Source of the DNA: Crocinitomix sp.
Lineage (GTDB): Bacteria > Bacteroidota > Bacteroidia > Flavobacteriales_D > Crocinitomicaceae
Direction: 5' to 3'
DNA length: 64,000 nt
Assembly: GCA_013138735.1 (NCBI GenBank)
Contig: WTCE01000011.1
Location: 17,049 to 81,048, forward strand
The translations under genes and the position numbers were made by a program. How positions within the stretch are numbered: the stretch's first letter is position 1; the number at the start of each line of letters is the position of its first letter. Shown here piece after piece: positions 15,523-22,925 of the stretch. The notes below the pieces were generated by a model. That model was not told the DNA's origin, did no database searches, and worked only from the letters and a program-made list of their open reading frames with translations.

Positions 15523-15541
15523 TTGTGTAATTTATACAATA
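15523..15541. promoter_or_regulatory. candidate NrtR operator 3 (autoregulatory)
   Basis: TTGTGTAATTTATACAA (15523-15539) is a 17-bp near-palindrome matching its reverse complement at 14 positions. It begins 10 bases before the nrtR ATG, the same placement as operator 1 before the NADAR gene. Confidence 0.6.
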
Positions 15542-15678
15542 ATAAGGAGAATGTTTGAATTTGCAATTTTTCAATGTTCAATTATGAAATATGCGAACGA
15601 TTTAGAAATATTCATAATTACATGAAACATTAATTCAAATTGTATTGACCATTGTTAATTGATGAAAGCTTAGTACAA

Positions 15679-15860
15679 GGCGCTACCGCGAGATTATATC
15701 TCGTGTGTACCTCAACTTTCCAAACTCAATTGAATTACAGATTTTACGCAATTTCAAATTTATGAACGCACTCCAAAAAATAAATTAATAATAGTCATTA
15801 GAATTACATAAGGAACTTGCGATTTGACCGAACCACGAGATACAATCTCGCGGCAGCGGT
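15679..15860. repeat. inverted-repeat element (REP/MITE-like) in the nrtR-atoE spacer
   Basis: Two copies of a 20-bp palindrome, CCGCGAGAT-TAT... at 15686-15705 and its reverse complement at 15834-15853, agree at 19 of 20 positions and flank 128 bp. Weaker similarity continues outward on both sides (GCGCTA / CCGCTG). Each copy can fold on itself (CGAGAT...ATCTCG) and the two can pair with each other. The rest of the 422-base spacer is AT-rich with no gene; it must contain promoters for nrtR and the transporter. Confidence 0.65.
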
Positions 15861-15935
15861 CGGTTTATTAGGAGTTGTTATTGTCTATTCATCAAAGTTG
15901 ACTGTTATTTCACAATTGTTAATTAATTTAGAAGC

Positions 15936-17330
15936 ATGTCATTTACAGAAAAGTTCGCAACGACATATAAAAAACTATTACCAACGCCATTTACGATTGC
16001 GATCTTACTGACGCTTCTTACATTTTTATTAGCACTTATTTTTACCAAACCTGCAGATACAGGAACTGGTGCCTATGTTTTAGACATTGCTGGTTATTGG
16101 GAAAACGGCTTATGGAATGATGGAAAGGGAGGCTTATATTTTGCTTTTCAAATGATGTTGATGCTGGTGTTGGGCCATATTATTGCGCTTTCTCGCCCAG
16201 TTTCAAATGTTATTGATGTTCTTTTAACCCCTTGCACCAATACCGCAAACACTGCGTTTATTGTCACATTTGCAACAATTTTGGTAAGTCTTTTTAATTG
16301 GGGGTTGGGGCTCATTTTTGGAGCTATTTTAGCTCGAAAAGTTGGTGAAAAATTCTTTAGAGAAAACAAGCCTTTAAATTATCCTTTGATTGGTGCGGCA
16401 GCCTATGTTGGATTGATGGTTTGGCATGGCGGAATTTCAGGATCGGCACCTATAAAAGCTGCTGAGGCTGGAAATCTTAAAAACTTAGTTGAAAACATGC
16501 CTGGGATTGATTTAGTTGCGCTTCCCGATCAAGTTGGTATGAATGAAACAATATTTTCAAGCATGAATATAACGGTGACATTAACCTTGTTAATTTGTGT
16601 GCCGTTATTTATGTATTGGATTGGGAAACGGAAGTTTACTTTTAATAAATTACCGCAACCTATCCTTCCTGTTACGACTGAAGAAACAGCTTATGAAGGA
16701 GCCGAGAAATTAGACCATTCAGCTATCTTCAGTTATATAATTGGTGGATTAATTTTACTATATGCCTTTTATAAAGCAGTAATTTTACCAGAAGAACTCA
16801 ATTTAAAATTCCTAAATCCTAATTTCATCAACTTTTCCCTTCTAGGTTTTGCTATTCTACTGCATACAACCATCAGTAAATTTTTGGCTGCTGCGGGTAA
16901 TGCTATTTCGGGGGCAACAGGAATTTTATTGCAATTCCCCCTCTACTTTGGGATTCTTGGAATTATGGTAGGCTCAGGTTTAATTGGGCAAATATCAGAC
17001 GCATTTGTGACCTTTTCATCTGCCGAAAGTTTTCCGATTTTTAGTTTTTTCTCTGCCGGATTAGTGAATGTATTTGTACCGAGTGGTGGCGGACAATGGG
17101 CAGTTCAAGGACCAATTATTATCGCATCTGCTCAAGAATTGGGTGTTTCATACCCTAAGGCGATTATGGCCTTGGCTTATGGCGACCAATTGACGAATAT
17201 GATTCAGCCATTTTGGGCCTTGCCACTGTTAGGGATTACTGGGCTGAAGGCAAAAGATATTTTGCCCTATACTTTGTTGTTGTTTTTGGTGGGTGGTATT
17301 ATTTTCTTACTCGGACTAATTGTTTTTTAG
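15936..17330 (+). CDS. atoE: short-chain fatty acid transporter (AtoE family)
   Basis: 464 residues with about 12 hydrophobic segments. Typical AtoE blocks are visible: PTPFTIAILLTLLTF near the start, AFQMMLMLVLGHIIA, the FNWGLGLIFGAILAR segment, AYVGLMVWHGGISGSAP, and FVPSGGGQWAVQGPII followed by GDQLTNMIQPFWALP. Members are inner-membrane permeases for short-chain fatty acids such as acetoacetate or butyrate. Length is normal. The following lipoprotein gene begins one base after the stop, so the two are in one operon. Confidence 0.93.
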   Translation: MSFTEKFATTYKKLLPTPFTIAILLTLLTFLLALIFTKPADTGTGAYVLDIAGYWENGLWNDGKGGLYFAFQMMLMLVLGHIIALSRPVSNVIDVLLTPCTNTANTAFIVTFATILVSLFNWGLGLIFGAILARKVGEKFFRENKPLNYPLIGAAAYVGLMVWHGGISGSAPIKAAEAGNLKNLVENMPGIDLVALPDQVGMNETIFSSMNITVTLTLLICVPLFMYWIGKRKFTFNKLPQPILPVTTEETAYEGAEKLDHSAIFSYIIGGLILLYAFYKAVILPEELNLKFLNPNFINFSLLGFAILLHTTISKFLAAAGNAISGATGILLQFPLYFGILGIMVGSGLIGQISDAFVTFSSAESFPIFSFFSAGLVNVFVPSGGGQWAVQGPIIIASAQELGVSYPKAIMALAYGDQLTNMIQPFWALPLLGITGLKAKDILPYTLLLFLVGGIIFLLGLIVF

Positions 17331-17331
17331 G

Positions 17332-17781
17332 ATGAAAATGAAATTGATCTATTGTTTAGCTGTTTTCTTTTCTGTGACAAGTTGCGGAAGTAAAATGCGA
17401 GAAGGGAATGAAATTACTGCAACAGAACTGCATTACATTCAAGAATTAGGCTTATTGGATGAAGGTGAAACAATCATTTTATTTGATTCGCAAAGCAGTT
17501 TTGAAGTGAGCGGCAATTTTTTTACCAATAAACGGATGGCCAGTTATTGGCAGAATGACAAACCTCATGAGGATCATGCAACCTTTGCATATTACCAAAG
17601 TATTGACACGATAATACTTATTGATAGAGTCAAAGATTTGAGTTATGCCTCTTATTTAGAGGTGCATGTAAATGATAGCTCGCTATTTAATGTTAATGTT
17701 GACGCTGACAGTGTTGCCACATATGACTTTTATAATCAAGCATTGGCGCAATGGAAAAAGGTAAATATAAGATCTGAGTGA
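17332..17781 (+). CDS. hypothetical lipoprotein, 149 aa
   Basis: Starting at ATG 17332 (or 17338) the chain has a lipoprotein signal, LIYCLAVFFSVTSCGS, with Cys in the lipobox VTSC. An upstream in-frame start overlapping the transporter is less likely. The mature domain is beta-rich with a motif DEGETIILFDSQSSFEVSGNFFTNKR and shows no known catalytic residues. Being adjacent to the fatty acid transporter, it may be co-expressed, but no functional link is evident. Family not recognised. Confidence 0.7.
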   Translation: MKMKLIYCLAVFFSVTSCGSKMREGNEITATELHYIQELGLLDEGETIILFDSQSSFEVSGNFFTNKRMASYWQNDKPHEDHATFAYYQSIDTIILIDRVKDLSYASYLEVHVNDSSLFNVNVDADSVATYDFYNQALAQWKKVNIRSE

Positions 17782-18047
17782 TTTTTGCAAGAAGGATGAT
17801 AATTAAGTTTACGAATTATATCGTTTTGTTTTTGCACTTGCAGTAATGATCCTCCCTTCGGGTTTTTTAACGAAAATCGTTTAGGACGATTAAAGGGACT
17901 GTTTCCGTAAATGAAGCATGTGACATATATCATTACGGCTATTTAACATTTTTATGTTTTTTACCATAGACAATGCAATATTACTCGATTTTAATGCTAA
18001 TTTTATAATATAACCTATATTCAGAACCCAAAATTCGTTACTATTAT

Positions 18048-19055
18048 ATGATTGTGATTTTAAGCACTGAAGAAGATCAATCGACTTCAGAAGTCATTGA
18101 TTGGCTTCATGATTTTGGCGCAACTTGCACACGGATTAATGGCTCTTCCAATGTTCGACTTCAACAAATTATTTTCCAAGATACTGGAACGCCAGTCGTA
18201 AATTTTATTCATAAAAATAAATTAATCTCTACTCATGAAATAAGTGCATTCTGGTATAGAAGGGGAAATGTTTGGTTTGACATTGGGGACATTCCATTTG
18301 ATGAATGGGAAAGTTCATTTGCAGAAAGTGTAAAAGTTCAGTTAAACCAAGAGCTTGATACTGTGCGTGAATTACTTCATTCAGTTTTTGAAAAAAGTCA
18401 TAGTTTAGGATCTTACGCTAAAAAAGGAGTCAATAAGTTAAAGATGCTTTGGGAAGCTAAAAATGTTGGCTTAGATGTTCCTCATACATCTGTTCACATA
18501 TCATTAGATAATGTAAAGGGTGAATTTTCAGTTCCTATTATAACAAAGTCTATTTCCGAAAACTTGAATATTTCAGAAGAATTTTCTAATGGAGAATTGC
18601 GCACTTATACCATGTATACAGAGGAAGTTAAGGTGGAGAATACGAGGGAAAACTTTTTCCCTTCGCTTATTCAAGAAAAACTGGATAAAAAATTTGAAGT
18701 TCGAAGTTTTTATTTGGCAGGTGAAGTATATTCTATGGCTATTTTCTCCCAGGCGGATGATAAAACTAAGACTGATTTCAGAAAATATAATCGAATTACC
18801 CCAAATAGAACATGCCCAATAATCCTTCCATTAGAAATAAAAAATAAATTGAATGAACTAATGGAGAACGTAAATCTCGATACGGGTTCTATTGATTTTG
18901 TGGTAACTAAAGATAATAAATTTGTTTTCTTGGAAGTTAATCCCGTAGGGCAATTTGGAATGGTTTCCGACCCTTGTAATTATAAATTAGAAAAAAAAAT
19001 TGCTCAATATTTGATACACAATGAAGAAACAAAAAACGAAAAACTCTTTAAATAA
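18048..19055 (+). CDS. gwsG: grasp-with-spasm ATP-grasp peptide maturase
   Basis: 335 residues. ATP-grasp ligases of this group make ester or amide crosslinks in RiPP precursors (graspetides). The family landmarks seen are AFWYRRG (67-73), NKLKMLWEAKNVGLDVP (129-145), IITKS with K167, QEKLDKKFEVRSF (209-221), DFRKYN (243-248), SIDFV with D283, and FLEVNPVGQFG with E296 and N298 as metal/ATP ligands. The cassette continues with a 66-residue protein, a SPASM protein and a precursor peptide, exactly as in grasp-with-spasm systems. The 266 bases upstream carry no gene and should hold the promoter. Confidence 0.93.
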   Translation: MIVILSTEEDQSTSEVIDWLHDFGATCTRINGSSNVRLQQIIFQDTGTPVVNFIHKNKLISTHEISAFWYRRGNVWFDIGDIPFDEWESSFAESVKVQLNQELDTVRELLHSVFEKSHSLGSYAKKGVNKLKMLWEAKNVGLDVPHTSVHISLDNVKGEFSVPIITKSISENLNISEEFSNGELRTYTMYTEEVKVENTRENFFPSLIQEKLDKKFEVRSFYLAGEVYSMAIFSQADDKTKTDFRKYNRITPNRTCPIILPLEIKNKLNELMENVNLDTGSIDFVVTKDNKFVFLEVNPVGQFGMVSDPCNYKLEKKIAQYLIHNEETKNEKLFK

Positions 19056-19221
19056 TGAAAATCTTCCGCTTGGTTATGGATTGATTCATGAAAGAGATTT
19101 GTCAAAAGAAGAACTCAGTGTAATTCGTAAGGTTGAAAGTGTCTTTCATCAAACGGGTTCATATTATGTTGATCGTTCGGAGAAACCTATTGCTATGACC
19201 TTAAAAAAACGACCATGTTAG
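19021..19221 (+). CDS. small unknown protein of the RiPP cassette, 66 aa
   Basis: ATG at 19021 lies inside the end of gwsG (35-base overlap) and the stop overlaps the gwsS start by seven bases (cATGttag), so three frames are chained. The peptide is basic at both ends with a helical, acidic middle (RDLSKEELSVIRKVESVFHQ) and ends KKRPC with a C-terminal Cys. It has no GG motif and no leader similarity to the precursor at 20293. It could be an accessory or binding protein, or a second modified peptide. I do not recognise it. Confidence 0.6.
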   Translation: MKKQKTKNSLNNENLPLGYGLIHERDLSKEELSVIRKVESVFHQTGSYYVDRSEKPIAMTLKKRPC

Positions 19222-20228
19222 AGCATTTTATTTTATATAATTCTTGTCTGCCCGTGAAAGGGGCTAAACGAAGTACTATTTATGACATGCAGCGTGGGGT
19301 CGTTCGATTCATTCCCAATTCTATGTTTGATATGTTGAATGAATTTGAAAGCCCTACTGTTGAAGAGATTGTTGTGAGTAAAGGAGAACAACATAGAGAC
19401 ACAATTATTGAGTATTTTGATTTTTTACTTGAAAATGAATTTGGTTTTTTTACGGACACCCCTGAATTATTTCCTGAAACGGATATGTTATGGGAGTCCC
19501 CTAATCAAATTATAAATGGAATAATAGATTTTAATAAATATTCTGAGCATAATTTGAGTAAAATATTAACTGAATATTCAAATTTGGGCTGCAAACATTT
19601 GCTTCTCCGTTTTTTTGATGTAAGCAATATTTCAAAACTTGATGAACATTTAGTTTGTATATCAAAATCTCGAATACAATCAATGGAGATATTATTTAAA
19701 TATCATTCAGCATTGAAAAATGAAGATGTCATTTTTTTGTGCAAAAATAATTCTCGTATTTCAAATTTCATTGTGCACTCGGCTCCAGAAGATGTATCCA
19801 TTTGTAAAAGTGGCGAAAATTCTGCGTTTGATTTTATGCTTACGACAGAGGAGGTTAATTCTTCTGATCATTGTGGTCATGTTGGTACGCACCAATTCTC
19901 TATTTCCCAAGACTCAATTCTTGAATCACTAAGTTATAACAGCTGTTTAAATCGGAAGATTTCAATTGATGTACATGGTGAGATTAAAAATTGTCCAAGC
20001 ATGCAAAAATCATATGGAAACGTAAAGGAAACATCATTGAACAGCGTTGCCCTCCTTCCACTTTTTCAAAAGCTTTGGAAGGTAACTAAAGAACAGATTG
20101 ACACATGTAAAACGTGTGAATTTCGATATATCTGTACAGATTGTCGGGCATTTCACGATTCAGATATGTCAACGGCAAAGCCAAAAAAATGTAATTATAA
20201 CCCAGAAAGTATGATATGGGAGGAGTGA
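19215..20228 (+). CDS. gwsS: grasp-with-spasm SPASM-domain peptide maturase
   Basis: 337 residues. The C-terminal SPASM-type cysteine set is clear: C244, C260, C298, C301, C307, C310 and C326, in ISIDVHGEIKNCPSM and the C-x2-C-x5-C-x2-C block around CEFRYICTDC. No radical-SAM C-x3-C-x2-C motif occurs anywhere in the chain. As I recall, this absence is normal for the grasp-with-spasm partner, which therefore probably binds iron-sulfur clusters without classical SAM cleavage. Its exact role in peptide maturation is not established. Overlaps the preceding small gene. Confidence 0.9.
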   Translation: MLEHFILYNSCLPVKGAKRSTIYDMQRGVVRFIPNSMFDMLNEFESPTVEEIVVSKGEQHRDTIIEYFDFLLENEFGFFTDTPELFPETDMLWESPNQIINGIIDFNKYSEHNLSKILTEYSNLGCKHLLLRFFDVSNISKLDEHLVCISKSRIQSMEILFKYHSALKNEDVIFLCKNNSRISNFIVHSAPEDVSICKSGENSAFDFMLTTEEVNSSDHCGHVGTHQFSISQDSILESLSYNSCLNRKISIDVHGEIKNCPSMQKSYGNVKETSLNSVALLPLFQKLWKVTKEQIDTCKTCEFRYICTDCRAFHDSDMSTAKPKKCNYNPESMIWEE

Positions 20229-20292
20229 ACGATAGAGTGTTGGGGAAGCTGAAAACCACATAGAGTAGGCAAATAAATTAAAACTTAAATTA

Positions 20293-20481
20293 ATGGAAAG
20301 TTTGAAGAAGAGTAAATTAGACAAATTTGAAGAATCGGCCTTGAATGATGATTTAAAAGTAAAAGGTGGAGTAGCCTCAGGTTTAACAAGAGATGTTAAA
20401 CTCACTGAAACGCCTTGGATACCTGCTGCTGATTGGTTCACTGACGGTGTTGGAGCTAAGCCTCCACATGGGGTAGGTTAA
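20293..20481 (+). CDS. RiPP precursor peptide of the grasp-with-spasm cassette
   Basis: 62 residues, ATG at 20293, 65 bases after gwsS. The first ~28 residues look like a Bacteroidota natural-product leader: KSKLDKFEESALNDDLKVKGG with a GG after which cleavage would be expected. The remaining ~36 residues, rich in Thr, Asp, Trp and Pro (KLTET, WIPAADWFTDG, KPPHGVG), would be the core; Thr/Lys donors and Asp/Glu acceptors suitable for ester or amide crosslinks are present. It is unlike the Ser/Thr-Asp-Gly cores I associate with this system. A terminator follows directly, marking the end of the cassette. Confidence 0.8.
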   Translation: MESLKKSKLDKFEESALNDDLKVKGGVASGLTRDVKLTETPWIPAADWFTDGVGAKPPHGVG

Positions 20482-20495
20482 TAATTAGAATAAAA

Positions 20496-20537
20496 AACCT
20501 CCTGAGTAATACTTTATTCGGGAGGTTATATTTTTTA
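20496..20537 (+). terminator. Rho-independent terminator after the RiPP precursor gene
   Basis: AACCTCC (20496-20502) pairs with GGAGGTT (20521-20527); the inner GAGTAA/TTATTC can extend the stem. An ATATTTTTT tract follows. It ends seven bases before the next ATG. Confidence 0.85.
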
Positions 20538-20543
20538 GTACAT

Positions 20544-21374
20544 ATGAAAATAAGATTTAATGTTGTCATTCTGACCTCAGTTATTGTGTGTTTATCTTGT
20601 GATTCTGAAACAGAGTTTGAATCATACGAATTAAAAAGGGGCAGTGATGGAATTTATTATGAATATTACTCCACGTCTAGTGATAATGATAATAGATATA
20701 CAGACAATAATTCAGTTTATCAAACTGGAAATCATTATTCGTTTGATTATTGTCATATTGATCAGGATGGTGATTCTGCGCATTATCATAAAGAGCCAAT
20801 GAGTAAAGATTGGAAATTTGTTCCAATCACTGACACTAACTATCAAACAGTAAAGCGAATCGTTGTAGAAGTTCAGAAGGGACTTAGTTACTTTAAAGAT
20901 ATTGAGAATTATGACCAAACGGTTATAAGATTTTATTATGTTAATAATAAAAATAAGTGGATTGATGCTGGCGAAAGTGGTCTTATAGAAAATGAGCAAA
21001 ACATATGGATGCACCCCCCAAGAACAAGTTATTTAGAAATTTTAGAACTAGCACCCTTCCCTTATATTCAAGCGCCATACGAAGTTGGAAACACTTGGGC
21101 TTGGTCACTTGATATTGGAAAACAATGGGGAGATGAAAGGTGGGCCACTTGGCCAGGATTGTTGCGAAACGAATATTTCTATGAGATATCAAATTACGAC
21201 CTGTACGAAACGGATTTTGGATCGCTGTATTGCTATGAAATTACAGCGATAGCCAAAAATGAAATTGGTTCAACAAAACTTGTTTCATTATTCAATTTTA
21301 CCCACGGTTTTTTAAATCTTGAGTTTACTAATATTAATGGAACTATGACTATTTTAACTCTGAGGAACAATTAA
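20544..21374 (+). CDS. hypothetical lipoprotein, 276 aa
   Basis: The N-terminus is a lipoprotein signal (FNVVILTSVIVCLSCDS) with Cys in the lipobox. The mature chain is polar, rich in Tyr, Asn and Asp, with aromatic strands such as YEVGNTWAWSLDIG and DERWATWPG. No enzyme motif is visible. The promoter is separated from the RiPP cassette by a terminator, so a link to the peptide system is not supported. Base composition looks more AT-rich than the flanking core genes, as in the cassette. Function unknown. Confidence 0.7.
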   Translation: MKIRFNVVILTSVIVCLSCDSETEFESYELKRGSDGIYYEYYSTSSDNDNRYTDNNSVYQTGNHYSFDYCHIDQDGDSAHYHKEPMSKDWKFVPITDTNYQTVKRIVVEVQKGLSYFKDIENYDQTVIRFYYVNNKNKWIDAGESGLIENEQNIWMHPPRTSYLEILELAPFPYIQAPYEVGNTWAWSLDIGKQWGDERWATWPGLLRNEYFYEISNYDLYETDFGSLYCYEITAIAKNEIGSTKLVSLFNFTHGFLNLEFTNINGTMTILTLRNN

Positions 21375-21515
21375 AATCGTTAACGGAATTATACTTTATA
21401 GTCCACCAAAAAAACCAGTTTTTTTGAATATGAATAACCGACCGCATTCATGCACAATAAATGAAGCGTTAAATTGTTATGTTAATTAAACTGCAAGAGG
21501 GATAGTAATGACAGC

Positions 21516-21575
21516 TTTTTGCCGCAGGCAAAAACTACAATGGAAAGCCCGACCCGGAGGGACTTGCCCAAAAAA
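21516..21575. repeat. REP-like palindromic intergenic element
   Basis: TTTTTGCC-GCA-GGCAAAAA (21516-21534) is a perfect palindrome, followed at 21541-21570 by a GC-rich stretch GAAAGCCCGACCCGGAGGG. Both lie in the otherwise empty 279-base spacer after the lipoprotein gene. I recall similar wording in intergenic repeats of other Bacteroidota; it may also act as a terminator. Confidence 0.55.
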
Positions 21576-21653
21576 GCCATGTTGTTGAATTACCCAACGC
21601 ATTATTGAAAAAACACGTTTACAGCATTGAACTTATTATTAATGCAATAGATT

Positions 21654-21860
21654 ATGAAACGACTAACCCAACTATCTATCGGAATTCTTTTTACTTTTTT
21701 TGTTGGATCATGCACACGAAAATATCATTGCGATTGTCTTTCAGGCGGTAAAACAACTATAGAGGCACAGAACCGAGCAAAGGCAGAAGAATTATGTGAT
21801 GATCGTGAATTTTATTTTGAAGGTGGTGGTGGTAGTGGTGATTGTTGGATTAGCAATTAA
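21654..21860 (+). CDS. small lipoprotein, 68 aa
   Basis: MKRLTQLSIGILFTFFVGSC is a lipoprotein signal with Cys20 in the box VGSC. The short mature part contains four more cysteines (HCDC, LC, DC) and a Gly run (GGGGSG), suggesting two disulfides. No family recognised. The ATG, signal peptide and codon pattern support a real gene, although it is short. It converges with the glycosyltransferase gene, three bases away. Confidence 0.6.
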   Translation: MKRLTQLSIGILFTFFVGSCTRKYHCDCLSGGKTTIEAQNRAKAEELCDDREFYFEGGGGSGDCWISN

Positions 21861-21863
21861 TCT

Positions 21864-22925
21864 TTAGCTCCAACGCTCTTCTTTCCTTAATGGAATGCCG
21901 ACCAAAAAAATTGCGTAAAGTGGATACCAAATTTGATGAATGAGTAGCACAATAACATGAGAAAAGTGCTGTTTAATAAATGACCAAGATGCCACCATCT
22001 CTGCCAGAAATTTTAGAGCGAAAAGTAAATAAAATAGAGGTTGATCGACTGCCAATAAAACCGTAGCTATACTAGCCCCCACTACTAAAAATTGCAGCAT
22101 TAACGGTAAAACTGTTGCAAAAGTCATGGGTATGGGTGATTTCATTTTACCTTTCCAACGCTGACGCTGACGTATAACTGCCGAAAAGCTGCTTGGTGCA
22201 GGAGTAGAAACGGCCAAAGCCTTATTTTTATAAAGCACAATATTCTTGTTCTTCTCCAGCATTTTCCACATTAAAAACATATCATCTCCGGAGGGCGTTT
22301 TATAATCTGTTCTCGACTCACTTAACTCTAGAAATACAGCTTTACGAAAACCTAAGTTAGCCCCATTACAAGCAATTGGATTATGAAAGCCCGCCAATCC
22401 TTGGTTGAAAGTTTCAATAAAAGCAAATTCAATTGTTGCTAGTTTGCTCACGAATGATTTAGTCGTCATTTTAACTGGGAGGATGATTAAATCTGCTATT
22501 TTTAATTCCTCAAACAAACTTTGAATATAATCGGGCTTAAAATTTATGTCTGCATCCCATGTAATTATAAAATCATGAGTCGCAGCTAAAACACCACTAT
22601 GAATAGCTCGTTTTTTTCCTTTTTTATACTTATTCTGAATGGCTTGAAATGGAACTTTAAGTTGCTCTTTTAGCAATTGCACCGTTCTATCATTCGAATA
22701 ATCGTCTACAAAAATGAACTCGCACTTTCCAGTAAATTGACTGGCATTAATGGATTGAATTAGGGGTAAGATTCGCTCCGCCTCGTTATGAAAAGGAATG
22801 ATAAATGAAATGGCTTTAATTGGATTGTTTTTGGATGACTTTGGCAAACGAAATTTGGCTAATTGCAATACGATTGCTGCAAGTAGTTCGATACTAAAAA
22901 TAGCTATGCAGAAAATTGCCATCAT
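21864..22925 (-). CDS. family 2 glycosyltransferase, membrane-bound
   Basis: 353 residues with an N-terminal membrane anchor (3-20) and two or three C-terminal transmembrane helices. The GT-A domain has IIPFHNEAERI, FVDDYSNDRT, the DxD-like WDADINF, and the QRQRWKGK motif of processive GT2 enzymes. The acceptor is unknown; lipid or polysaccharide synthesis is likely. The start (ATGATGGC) overlaps the TGA of the flippase-like gene, so these two genes and the oxidoreductase before them form one operon. Confidence 0.9.
   Translation of the reverse strand: MMAIFCIAIFSIELLAAIVLQLAKFRLPKSSKNNPIKAISFIIPFHNEAERILPLIQSINASQFTGKCEFIFVDDYSNDRTVQLLKEQLKVPFQAIQNKYKKGKKRAIHSGVLAATHDFIITWDADINFKPDYIQSLFEELKIADLIILPVKMTTKSFVSKLATIEFAFIETFNQGLAGFHNPIACNGANLGFRKAVFLELSESRTDYKTPSGDDMFLMWKMLEKNKNIVLYKNKALAVSTPAPSSFSAVIRQRQRWKGKMKSPIPMTFATVLPLMLQFLVVGASIATVLLAVDQPLFYLLFALKFLAEMVASWSFIKQHFSHVIVLLIHQIWYPLYAIFLVGIPLRKEERWS

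Noticed and set aside
15817..16011. Small plus-strand frame of 64 codons before atoE
   Set aside because: It runs through the inverted-repeat element and into the transporter in another frame; no protein-like features.
17782..18047. RNA gene or riboswitch in the spacer before gwsG
   Set aside because: Only a weak CCC/GGG hairpin with a T tract (about 17853-17869) is visible; no conserved riboswitch core recognised.
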